Below are positions 1 through 10,604 of a DNA stretch of 64,000 nucleotides, in pieces (position 1 is the stretch's first letter; each line of letters starts with the position of its first letter). The stretch lies in contig OW051470.1 of the NCBI GenBank assembly GCA_932521025.1, forward strand, positions 868,001 to 932,000, read 5' to 3'. The notes under the pieces were generated by a model that had not been told where the DNA came from, did no database searches, and saw only the letters and a program-made list of their open reading frames with translations. The position numbers and the translations under genes were made by a program. This DNA comes from Oscheius onirici. Taxonomy: Eukaryota; Nematoda; Chromadorea; Rhabditida; Rhabditidae.

Positions 1-260
1 AACAGAAGATGCTTCAGAAGGAACATGACGATCTGGAGTCGGAGCTCAATGACGAAGGTGTCCTGACCAAGACTGCCAAAGCCGCTAAGAGAGTGAGTTA
101 CAAACTTCCAATGGATACTGTAGCTTTTTAGATGGTAACCAATGCTGTTCATACCGTAACCGGTACTGATGAACATCACGATCCGAACAAGCCAAAACCG
201 TACAGAATTGTGCCTCCTAAGGACGTCCATGTCGCTAATGGAGCCAATAGTCATCGCTAA
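1..260 (+). CDS. 3' end of an unrecognised gene (last two exons)
   Basis: Two exons join in phase 0: 3-92 and 132-260, around a 39-nt intron (GTGAGT...TTTTAG). The first encodes an acidic, probably helical stretch beginning QKMLQKEHDDLESELNDEGV. The second encodes a 42-residue tail rich in His, Asn, Pro and Lys, ending VANGANSHR and a stop at 258-260. The 5' part lies outside the window. The helical run followed by a polar tail could be the end of a coiled-coil or membrane-associated protein, but I do not recognise the family. The exon-intron structure and clean stop make it likely to be a real gene end. Confidence 0.6.
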
Positions 261-392
261 AGAAACTTTTTGTAAAAAATATTGTATAAACTGAACATGA
301 AACATTTTTCTACTGTTTTAAAGGGAGACATAGAGATATCAGTCTTATTACCCTGCTCGCATTCGGTCAACCGAAGAATTCTAGCACTCACA

Positions 393-465
393 GATCTCGT
401 GGTGTAGTGGTTATCACATCTGTCTAACACACAGAAGGCCGGCGGTTCGAGCCCGCCCGAGATCA
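393..465 (+). tRNA. tRNA-Val (AAC), copy 1
   Basis: A 73-nt cloverleaf: acceptor stem GATCTCG/CGAGATC, A-box GTGTAGTGGT, anticodon stem TCTGT/ACAGA around loop CTAACAC (anticodon AAC) and B-box GGTTCGAGCCC. A T-run follows (from 471), suitable as a pol III terminator. A second identical copy lies at 25921-25993, and the two share about 40 bp of 5' flank. Confidence 0.95.
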
Positions 466-2394
466 GTAGTCTTTTTTTATTTTTCTTCTTTTATTTCTGA
501 AGATTTTAGATTTAGAAATCAACATCTTTTTTTGCATTTCGGTTCAATCTGAAGTTTTAGCCTATCTATAACTAGTTTTTGTTAATTTTTGATAATTTTT
601 GATTTTTGATGGTTTTTCTGGCAATTTTTGGACCATTTTTTCTATAGGAAAGGGGCTCAAAAACCAATGGAGGAAACAGTTTTCCTACTTCCCTTTTGTC
701 AATGTTTACCAACGGGGCCCTTTCGGCTTATGTTTCTCTGCCGCCTCGCGACCGCCTCGCGCTCTGTTCCCGTTGGCTTGGGGGGAATCGCAGGAGGCTG
801 GTGGAGCGCGAGAGAGTGAGGGAGAGAGACAGAGAAAAAGAAGCACGATCATCTGTTCCAGAGGGGGCTGTGTTTATGCCATAGCGCCGCCTTTTTATGA
901 ACTTTCTCATCTGCTTTTTGGACTTTTCATTGGGGGAAAGTTTTTGGATAAAGTTCTGATTGGACTGGTTGCCACGCTCTCGACGCTATCATGTGACAGC
1001 TGTTCTCTTTGTCTTTTTCACAAGCTTACGAGCTTGGATTCATTTTTTCCTCCGGTTTTTAGGACAAGAAAATTGGGCAGAATTCTTCAGAAAAAGAAAA
1101 AAAAATTCTTTATTAGAAAAAGACAGGCTTGCTAACGATTGCAACTTTTATGGACAATTAACGCAGCATTTACATTTTGGCCCATTTTTTAAGACCAAAA
1201 AAAGGAAATGAAGATGAGCCACACACGTTCACACAGTATGCCATTGTGGGCAGTTATTTTGAGCCACAGTCTCGACAGTTCACCCAACTCGCTTGGAAAG
1301 CAAGAAATTTCTCCTGTATTTTGTCACAACACTCTTCTTCCCACTGGATTATTGGATTTTGACTTTCCGACCATTTTTTACTCTTAATCTCCCCAAGATA
1401 TGAACCCTGATCCCTTTCGTTCTGTTCCTTTTTACTTTCGACCTCAAATTCCCACTCTCCATCTCTCATATTTTTGCCAAAGAATCTCATTTCCTGACTC
1501 TTGATTCATCTGGAACGTCAGTCCCGGACCGGATGCTGACTCTCCATTCGATACTCGATTCAATTACTCTTCATTGAGAGTAATTTCCTGTACTCTTCTG
1601 ACTCTTAAACTCTCTCTTTTCCCTTTCTCACGACCCTGGTCATCTACTGACAAATTTCAATCAGTTCACAAATCACTCTCAATGTCTAATCCAGTTAGTT
1701 CAAAGACTAGAATTTCACCTGGTCTTTCCTAACCTTTTCCCCTGTTGACTTTCACATTCTCACACTCTCTTGACTCTTGACCCCCCAGTAGTTCTCGACT
1801 CACTAGATCTCTGTCCAGTACCATTTGAATACTCTGTCTTTGACTCTTTTTCTCTCACTCTCTCAGTCACTCTGTCTCTGACTCTCTGTCTCTTCCTTGA
1901 CCATTCCAAACTCTCTCTCTCTGATTGCTCCTCTTCTCGACTGGCACCACTGTTTCCGAATCCTAGAACAGCTGTTCCTCACGTTGAGAGGGCAAGCCAT
2001 TATTCGCACATTTGAACCCCGTCGTAAAGTGCTCGTAAATTACTATTTTCCCCCTCTCTTAATCTTATTTTACTGTGACCACGATCTTTCTCAAATATTT
2101 CTCTCAAATTTCCTGAATCTAAAAATAACAGTGGCCTCTAGAGAGGCCTTTGAGGCAGCAATGAGAGAGAGCAGAAAGCTGAGTAAACATCAGTACGGCA
2201 TATGCCGTTTCGGGATCGAATGTGTCCCTATTTTTCAATGAAAAATTGAGAGAATGACAAGGATTTTCTGAATCACCGATCATCATCTTGTCGGTCTTCT
2301 TTTAGCCGACTGATAAGAGTCGAGAGTCAGCTTGAGTCATGACCGAAGATTAGTGCCAAATCTTGTCCTTACTGAACTCATTTTCTTTTGCTCT
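466..2394. other. AT-rich intergenic DNA, no supported gene
   Basis: Open frames here are short and lack splice-consistent or family-like structure. 1259-1284 holds one copy of the dispersed GAGCCACAGTCTCGACAGTT repeat. From about 1490 the sequence becomes rich in CTCT and GACTCT runs. Confidence 0.5.
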
Positions 2395-2830
2395 TAGTCT
2401 CTCAGACTCTGTCTCTCTGTTTCAATAACTCCCTGTCTCTCTGACTCTCTGACTCTTTACCCTTCTGACTCTCTGAATCTCTAGCTGTTCTCTGTCTCTC
2501 TGTTTCTCTGACTCACAAACTATCGGACTGTCGCACTCTCTGACTCCCTGTCTCTCTAGCTCTCGGTCCCTCCAATTGTATGTCTCTCTGTCCCTCTGAC
2601 TCACTAAATCTCGGACTGTGAAACTGCCGAACTGTAAGACTCTCTGCCTCCATGACTCTCTGATTTTCTAACTCTCTGGTATCCTGCTGACTCTCCAACT
2701 GTATGACTCTCTGTCCCTCCGACTCTCTGCCTCTCTGAGTCTCCGACTCCATGACTCTCTGTCTTTCTATTATAAGTCGCTCTATCCCTCTGCGCTCTGA
2801 CTCTTTATCCTTTTAACTCTCTCTGTCCCC
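2395..2830. repeat. Degenerate pyrimidine satellite (CTCTGTCTCTCTGACTCT type)
   Basis: About 430 bp made almost wholly of irregular 6-14 bp units such as CTCTGTC, CTCTGAC and CTCTGTCCCT. The same motif recurs in both orientations: 6560-6605, 10435-10500, 14716-14795, 23825-23945, 24796-24855, 49420-49500, 54343-54400 and 56155-56215. Long minus-strand open frames across it are low-complexity artefacts. Confidence 0.8.
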
Positions 2831-3219
2831 CAAAAGTACACTTGAACCGTACACTTTCCTCTTCCCAAATCCCCAATCTGACCTATACCAACGAGACTGG
2901 AATATGTGCTGATCCGCGTCATAAGACAGCATATAATTCTCGAAATTTGTATTCTGTTTGGTTCAGTCAAATCTCTTATCCTTTGGTCACAACTTTTTAA
3001 TAATTTTGCAAAAAATCTGCTTCTAAATAAAGCCCTGACCGCAGTTTATCCCTCTCCCTTTTCAATGGCCTCTCAATCAGCTCAGCTCTCTTTTAGAGAA
3101 GAAATCAGGCATGTTTGTCAGGTGTAGAAACGAATGCAGGCTTCTGAGAAACATTGACGTAGGAGCAGCACTTTCCCCTTTTGCCATCATTTTGTTGAGG
3201 GAAAAAAAGTAGCGAAAAC

Positions 3220-4340
3220 TTTAGCCACAGACTCGGCAGTTCACGCTTTAGCTTTAGTTTTGGCAACATTAACTTGAACCACAGTCTCGACAGGTCAAAC
3301 TTTTTGCCTTTGTTGTCGTCTGAATTTGTGCCAAAGACTCAGTTCACGCTTCCTCATTTTGTAGTCAGAAATACTTTCGCCACAGTCTCAACAGTTCACA
3401 CTGCATACAGTTGTAACGCAGCCTCGACTCGCACTTTTTCTCTATCTACTCTTCTGAATTTGAACCACTGCTTTGACAGTTCAGACTCGTTATGACCATC
3501 AACTTTGAGCCACAGACTCGACAGTTCACCCATCATGTCACTGCGACTTTTAAAACTGGAGTAACTGCCTTTTTTACCGTAGTGGCCAGGAAAAATTTGA
3601 GCCACAGACTCGACAGTTTACACGACTGCACCACTTCCATTTTTGCATCTCCTTTTGAAGCTACTAATCGCCCTCGATCTGAGCTTAATGAAATGAGTCG
3701 AATCAGAATCCATGACGTGGCTTTCGCTCTCTGAACCAGCTCAAGCCAGTTATCTCTTTTTATCAAAAATGTCATCTTTTGAACTCGAAGCAAATGCCAC
3801 TGTGTGTACATTGCTCCAGATTACGATGTGAGCTGTAAGCTGGAGAATATGAACGCTGCAAAGCCTCCAGATGTACTAGAGATTACGGGATCAAATTATG
3901 CGTGATTCAGAGCCAGATATACGTGAGCCGGGCGAGAGCGAGAGTTTTGCACGGAAATGGGGCTATTTTGGGAAGTTCTTTAGACTTTAGGGAAACAAGG
4001 GTGGAGAGTCAGAACACGAATTAGAATCGGAGAAAGAGTCTGGAAGGACACATGACTCTCTGAGATTTCTGTCCTATCCGAAGATTTAATGCGGGTAAGG
4101 GTTTCCAGTACTTTACTTTATCTCGTTATGACCATCAACTTTGAGCCACAGACTCGACAGTTCACTCATCATGTCACTGCGACCGGTAAAATTGAAGCCA
4201 CTGCCCTTTTTACCATTATGGCAAGGGAAAACTTGAGCCACAGACTCGACAGTTCACACAACAGCACCACTTCCATTATTTCATTTCCTTTAGCAGCTAC
4301 CAATCGGTCTCGAGCTGAGCTCAATGAAATGAGTTGAACT
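3220..4340 (+). repeat. Array of the dispersed GAGCCACAGACTCGACAGTT repeat with a 213-bp direct duplication
   Basis: About eight copies of a 20-27 bp repeat (core GAGCCACAGACTCGACAGTT, often followed by CAC) lie near 3224, 3274, 3381, 3463, 3507, 3598, 4139 and 4230. Two blocks, about 3490-3704 and 4127-4339, are direct duplicates carrying two repeat copies each and the same flanks, ending AATGAAATGAGT. Reverse-orientation copies are at 23.2 kb and 53.2-53.9 kb. Confidence 0.8.
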
Positions 4341-5279
4341 GACAGATCATTGAGACAACAGTCTTGACTGAGTATAGGACAGTAGAGAGTACTGAACAGT
4401 CAGATAAGGGCAGGGCATGTAAGAGTCTATGTAGAGCTACAGTATGGCTAATGGGCAGTCTGGAATGACTACGAAAAAATGTCTGAATAGGTAAGAGAGT
4501 CTGGGTAGAACAACAGTCAGGATGCTACAGTATGGGGACAGATCAGTCTTGAACCATTAGGTAAAAAATATTTAAAGAGTCTGGACAGTAAGAGAGTCAG
4601 GGGGATGCTTGATTACGATAGACAGAACCAAAGAAGTTTGACCCGGCGAAACAGATAAAAAGTCACTAACTTCTAGACAACTGATCCAGGTTACTGTACC
4701 CTCAGAAAACCTCTCAATCACAGCCAAAACATTCTTCCTGTTTATCAGCGAAGCTCAGGCTCGTAAGGCTGTCTAATTGGGTATTATGTCCATCTCCAAC
4801 GGCTCGTGATGAGCAGAAAACTTGTGTCTATTTTAAGAGAGAGAGAGGAAACTTGTTTATATGTCAAGAGTACGGAAACTGTACTTGTTCTAGTTTCTCA
4901 AACTGTTTCTCTGTCAGTCTGTCAGTTGACTCTCCCTCCTTCCCACTCCGAAACGCTTTTGAGCCGATTTCCATATTAATATCTGTTGTTCACTTCTGCT
5001 GTTTACACCTGACTCTCAATCTCTCCAATTCCTCTTTTTCCCTTGACTCATCCACTATTTTTGCATACATTTTCACGCTCACACCTCAGAAGAAAAGACG
5101 GTGATTGACTTCATTACCACCTCCCGACACTCAAAACAAGTATGAGCTCACCTTTTCTATTCAGTTTAGCTGGAATTCTTGAAAAGTTAGAAGAGAACAG
5201 GAACTTGAGGGGAAGGGTCAAGCGGAAAGTGCACATTTCCAAACGGGATTGGATGTTCTCGTGACTCCCTGTATAACAT
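4341..5279. other. Intergenic DNA, no supported gene
   Basis: No frame shows family-like or splice-consistent coding structure. The stretch is rich in the short words CAGTATG, GAGTCTGG and CTCTGA common to the whole window. Confidence 0.45.
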
Positions 5280-5357
5280 GCAAACGTTGGATACTCAGCC
5301 AACCAAATTCAAATTTTTAGGGCAAATTCAAGTTTTGGCTGAGTATCAAACGTTTGC
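5280..5357. repeat. Fold-back element (78 bp hairpin)
   Basis: Arms 5280-5302 and 5335-5357 are inverted copies of GCAAACGTTGGATACTCAGC (one base missing in the right arm) around a 32-nt loop. Single arms recur at 40156-40180 in an mlh-1 intron and about 35377-35400 in a pod-1 intron, so this is a repeated element rather than a local hairpin. Confidence 0.75.
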
Positions 5358-5618
5358 ATAATATACAAGTCTCGCAGCGAACTTTTTAAAGGTCCAGAAA
5401 TTCTCCGTAAAAATTGGACGGACTATATCTGGATCGAACAGATACCTCTTCGATCTCAGACTCTTGACCTTTGTGTCTCCGTTTACTATTTCCTTCGGAC
5501 AGATCCTACTTACTGGTGAAGAGCCGTCCAGTTCTGGTCTTTACAGATTTCTCGCCTTCTTTACTCTTTAGGTGTGCATCGACTCATCTAGCACAAAATC
5601 TGCGTAAAGATACCTACT

Positions 5619-5830
5619 ATATAGTCTGTTCAAAAAAGAACACAACAGTAACCCGCAAATATTTCGTGTCGAGAACCACAAACCTCTGATTTTCAGGGTA
5701 GCACCAAACCGTTGAGAAAATCAAGAAATCGGTTAGAATTGTTGCAGTTTACACTGAAAATCAGGGGTTTGTGGTTCCCGAAGCGAAATATTTGTGGGTT
5801 ACTGTTGCGTTCTTTTTTGAACAGACTTTA
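5619..5830. mobile_element. MITE-like inverted-repeat element
   Basis: About 80-bp arms read inward from both ends. The left starts TAGTCTGTTCAAAAAAGAAC, and the right is its near-exact reverse complement. The arms meet over a short centre of about 50 bp. No coding capacity. The same terminal sequence (TATAGTCTGTTCAAAA) occurs alone at about 35322 in pod-1 intron 8. Confidence 0.75.
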
Positions 5831-7269
5831 GTCTAACAGGATACGGAGACTTCGTGCTTTACAAGTTGGTGCGCTGAAAAATTCAAATTGGCGGGAAATG
5901 TTGGAATGTTTTAATCAGCTCCTGGCTCTTATCCTATCCTTCTTCTTGTCTCTCTTTCCATATCCGGCTGTTTTTACCCAAGAATCCCAAAATGTTTTGA
6001 TTTTCTCCTGTTTTCTCCTGACTCTCTCTCTCCCGTCCCCAGTTACCATTCCCCCTCTCCCTACAAGGCAATATCCAACACCTCTCTCCCAACTATCACA
6101 TATACCGAATCACCTTCTAAACCAATTTTCGCGGGGCAATTTTCCCGCGCATAACTAGCCGTGTAAATATGGCCGCTTTTTATGTTGATGCCCGCGTATC
6201 ACTTTCTCTCCCGCTCCTTTGTTTTGATTACGCTTATTCTCATTCTCTCTCCAATCAATCAAAAAAAAGTGGGGAAATCCCCAACTTTTCACCTGGACAC
6301 AGGGTCTTTTTGGAAGACGGCCTCCCTAGAAGAGATGTTATCGTTGGCACTTCTTCTCAGCCTGTCGGTCTCGCTCTCTCGACAAGAGGCTATTAATTTT
6401 GTCCAGTTTGTTCTCCCCTACTGTAGGACACTAGTCAACTTTCTAAGATGTTGCGTCCAGTAGTTTTGCAAGTTTCCATGGTCTCCTTTTTCGTCGAAGG
6501 GAGTAACCTATCTGACTTTGACCTTAATTTATGTGATGGAAAACAACAGTGGGAACAGGAAAAGGGAGAGAGACGGAGGGACAGAGGAACAGAGGGACAG
6601 AGAAAGACGGGATGGAACAAAAAATCTCATTTAGCGGCTTTTTGAATGGGTAGCGGATGATTAAGCGTGGGAAAATGATTCGCTCCTGCTATAGTTTTCT
6701 CTGAGAAAGCCGCTTCTCTCACTCTCTTCCCCTCATTCGAAAGCCCAACGGTGACGTGTGTCTCTTATCTCATGTTCTCTGTAGACCTCTGATCAGTACG
6801 AACTTCTGACCCGTTCCCTGTACTCTGCCTCTTCTATTTCTGTCTCTTTTTGTGACTCTTACTCTGTTTCCCACTCCTCTCTGATGTAGAGATCAACATA
6901 GAAAACCTATGTAAGTCCCTGAAAAACAAGGAAGTTTTCCGAGGAAGAGGTGGAGCTTCTCTGGAAATTGAGGAGTGGGAAGTTGTTTGTTAACAGAAAG
7001 AGTACAGCTTTTGAACTTCTCTTTGCTATTTTGAATCTCCTTCTCTTCCTCCCTCCCTCATTTTCTCCCGACTCCAGACTCTTGCCTCCTGATCCTGTTT
7101 CTGACTCTTCTGTTCCAGAAGAAACTGACTTTTTACCCGAAAACATTTCTCTCACTCTTTGAAAAGTTTTTACCGATATATTTCAGGTCAACTCATCATA
7201 CTTCCATATTTCTTCTCTGCTCAACCATTCCATAATTTTCTGAACTCGACAAAAATTGGCAAAAGATTT
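5831..7269. other. Intergenic DNA, no supported gene
   Basis: Several frames of 60-95 codons exist (for example 6182-6463 and 6950-7162), but their composition is that of pyrimidine-rich DNA (Leu, Ser, Phe, Pro) and none shows family motifs. 6560-6605 is a purine run of the satellite motif. Confidence 0.4.
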
Positions 7270-7342
7270 CGATCCTGGCAGGACTCGAACCTGCAGTCTT
7301 CGGTTTAGGAGACCGACGCCTTATCCATTAGGCCACAGGACC
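7270..7342 (-). tRNA. tRNA-Arg (CCT)
   Basis: On the minus strand: acceptor GGTCCTG/CAGGATC with one G-U pair, A-box TGGCCTAATGG, anticodon stem TCGGT/ACCGA with loop CTCCTAA (anticodon CCT, reads AGG) and T-arm GGTTCGAGTCC. No intron. Confidence 0.95.
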
Positions 7343-10300
7343 ACAAAGCTACGCCAAAATTCTTGTATGCTACAAAGTATAGCAGATTTTTGACTTCCTT
7401 TTTGATCAAATGATCTGGACATATCCCAATGTACTCTTCTAACTCTTGACCAAACTATTCCATTAATTCCTCTTTTCACTGTGAGTTATCCAGATCTACT
7501 TACCCTCTCAAATCAGCCGGGGCTTATTCTTCTGATCGTGACGAGCAATTTTGAGCAGTTTCCTTTGGCCAATCTTTACTGTTCCGTTCTCGTCTTCTGA
7601 CTCTCTCAGTCAGATTCCTACAGTATACATCTAGATCAATGTTTTCAGAGGCTGCACTTGCTGTAACTCTAAATAGGTCCAGTAGTCTTGACCATCTACT
7701 TCCAAAAAACTCTCCTGACAAAATCCCTGTCCTGTATCCTGACTATGGATTACTGTGCCATCGACTCCAGTACATTTTATCGGTGCTTCAGTGTACTCTT
7801 CTAAGATTTGTACTCATTCTACCAAGAATATCCGTAGATTCATCTGTACTGACTATCTACTTCCAATGAATCTCTCCCGACTCTCCCCTCTTCTGTATCC
7901 TGACTCTTGACTACTGTAGTCTTTCTGACTGTTCATTTCAGAACACTACTGCTTCCATAACTCTCTGTACGTTTTGTTTACTCGACCCTCCTCCCGTTCA
8001 AAACATTTCCCGCGACTCATCTCTCCTGTCCAGTCGACTACCATCTCTCTCACTACCCCTCCTTAAAAAATCAGCGGGAAAGTGCAGAAAATCAAGCGCT
8101 GCTGTTTGCCTACAGGAGGTCTTTCCCCTCGCTCTCTAGGCCTATTTGTCAGCGGGACGCGAGTGCATTTTTTCATCCGAACCCCAGATTTTTTCGGCCC
8201 AAACGTTCCCCTTTTTTGCACACGGGGTCCCACAAAATTGAACACAGCACACACAAAAAAAGATTGGTGGTTGAGAAGAAAAGAGGCGGGAGCCGAGAGA
8301 GAGAACACGATCGATGCTTATCGCTCTCCTGCCGCCTCTCCATTCTCTCGTTCTCTTTCACCCGATGGGTGGGGTAACAACCTGTAGAGAATACCCGTTT
8401 TTTCTCGATCAGCCACTTTTTGACCGATTATACGGTTCGTTTTTATAGTCAAACTGGCGAGATTTTTGCTCGCAGGCGATCAGTTCAAACCCCGCAACAT
8501 CCAAGTCACATTTTGGGGTCCAAAATGTTATTTTCAAACTTAATCATGTTCTGAAAAGTTGTAGCTCTTGATCCGAGCTACTACTTTGTAAAACATCAAA
8601 AAGTTGAAAAACCTCGTTTTGAAGTCGAAACTGGGAGGTGGAGAGTTGCGGGCATGTCAGCCGTTCTTCCAGATCCAATGTGGCTCCCATTTTTTGTTCT
8701 TGGAAGTCATTTTTTGACTTTGAACTTGATTTTATTACTTTTCTCATCCAGTTTAATCTTTTTTCTCTTTTTTTGAAATTCCTGATTCTGACCACTTCAA
8801 ACTACTGAAGGTAGGAGGTTCTTCCAAAAAATAGTTCCCGGTCTCTGCCTTTTTCATTTTTTTCACCATTTTTTCAATTTTAAGCCAAAAAGTAATCTTT
8901 TCCTTAAGAATTTTGGTTCAAAACTTTACTGTTTCTCAAACTTTGAGCCCAACTTTCTTTGTCTCCATTGGACAAGTATTCATCGGACTAACATATTCGG
9001 TGCAAAAATCCAGATTTTTGTCAAAAAGGTATTCCCTAAACCATCCCTCTGTACTTTCTGTCGGCCAAAAACCACAACAGAACTTTCCTCCTCCTCCCGC
9101 TCCGACCCCAACCCAACACAAACCGAACACGCGCACTCTGCAACACTGGGCCCTATTGACCCCATTTCTCTCTCTCTAGCATCCACAGTTCGGGCTTCTA
9201 TCGATTATGGCAACAGCTGATCTTGTCTCTTGATTATTCTCTATGATCTTGAATATTTCAGCCAAGTTTTCATTACTGTTCGCTCGAGTTTTGAACATTT
9301 TTACAACTGCACTTCTTTTAGTCAAAATTCTGAATTTATTTCTTCCTCTGCAAAATTGATTGACTTTCAACCGAATTCCATCTTCATGGTATTATTTCGC
9401 TGTTTTTGACCAAGGAGCCTTGTATTTTCAGTAGTTCGAACATTTGTCCCTTTGTTCAAAACTCAGACTCTAGGCTGTGAAGCTGAAGTTTTGCTTGGAC
9501 TGACTCTAGGCATTCTTAATTCTCATTACTTTGACTATTGAAAACTGCTCTGACTTTCCACTTTTTCTTGATGTGATTCTTCCGATACAGTTCCGACTTT
9601 TGAAGAAACCCTGTATGCGAATCTTTCAGTAGAAGTCTGACCCGTGGTGGACGTTAACCAAGACGTCCAGTTTTCGATAATGCTCTAGACTGTGAAGCTG
9701 AAGTATTTTCTTGGTCCCGAACTTTTTAGGGTTTCTAGTCAAGTATCCAGCAACATTTTGTCCAAAAAATTCTATTAACTATCATCTAACGACAGTACTC
9801 CCTTCCAGTGAATCTGGTAGCTTTTCTGATTCGAATCCAAAGTTTGTCACCGTTGAGGCAACACTTTCCAGATCCTAGCTCTTACACATCCTCTTCTCAT
9901 AACTTCTTTAAAGAAGTTTTGTTCCTCTCAGTACTGGAACAATTACAGTATCCTGTCCTGACTCTCTCTCTCTCTTTTCTCCCATCTCATTCTCTCGCTT
10001 TCACACCTCGTCAATTCAAATAGCGTCAATTAGGAGCTTGTTTGCAGCTTCTCTTTCCTATTTTCAGGAATACAGACCACGTTTTGTTCTGATAAGTATC
10101 ACAACTTGTCCAGATACTCCCTGGCTAATTGTGTCCCAGACGGCTCTGACAAATCCGATGACTATAAAAAACGTATAATTCTCGAAATCAGGACATAGTT
10201 TATGTGCACTTATGAGGATTACGGTAAGACGAATAATGCGTCGGCTTTGCTCTTGATAACATTTAGATTTTTGTAGCATAGGTCAACTCGTGTTCTCTGG

Positions 10301-10526
10301 GGAGAAAGCTTGAAAAAATCGGGTCAAACAAAAAGATGTGGTTACTGGGATTTGTCCTACAGTATCCAGTGACTCTTGAACAGTTGTTCTGGTTCAGAGC
10401 ACAGGGTATGAGTATGAGTCAGTCAGGATAACATTCTCTGTCAGTCTGTCAGTCTGTCGTTCTGTCAGTCTGTCCCTCTGTCTATCCCAATGACTCTGTC
10501 CTTCCCGCTTCAAAAATAGCTTTGAC
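7343..10526. other. Intergenic DNA, no supported gene
   Basis: AT- and pyrimidine-rich. No frame has convincing coding character. An 8555-8600 segment (GTTGTAGCTCTTGATCCGAG) resembles the inner arms of the fold-back elements at 17.1 and 22.1 kb. Confidence 0.4.
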
Positions 10527-10604
10527 CTGAAAATTGGAAATACTTGGAGTTTGAGAGAAAAGTGAGAAAAGAGCAAAATTTTGAAAAATGATGTACTAGA
10601 AAGT
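10527..10604 (-). repeat. Inverted copy of the daf-4 leader segment
   Basis: About 75 bp that is the near-identical reverse complement of 13473-13552, the segment just upstream of the daf-4-like start codon including its TTTTCAG acceptor. The copies are 2.9 kb apart in inverted orientation. Confidence 0.8.

Noticed and set aside
599-1211. Overlapping open frames of 60-178 codons
   Set aside because: Biased Phe/Leu/Lys composition, no ATG with context, no family features; AT-rich chance frames.
2422-2752. Minus-strand Arg/Glu/Ser-rich frames
   Set aside because: Translation of the pyrimidine satellite, not a gene.
3220-4340. Regularly recurring 20-27 bp repeats resembling a CRISPR array
   Set aside because: Spacing is irregular, copies are diverged, the genome is clearly eukaryotic and there are no cas genes.
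6182-7162. Hydrophobic frames that could be small membrane proteins
   Set aside because: They are produced by pyrimidine-rich DNA (Leu/Ser/Phe/Pro) and lack the exon plan seen in the 52-64 kb cluster.
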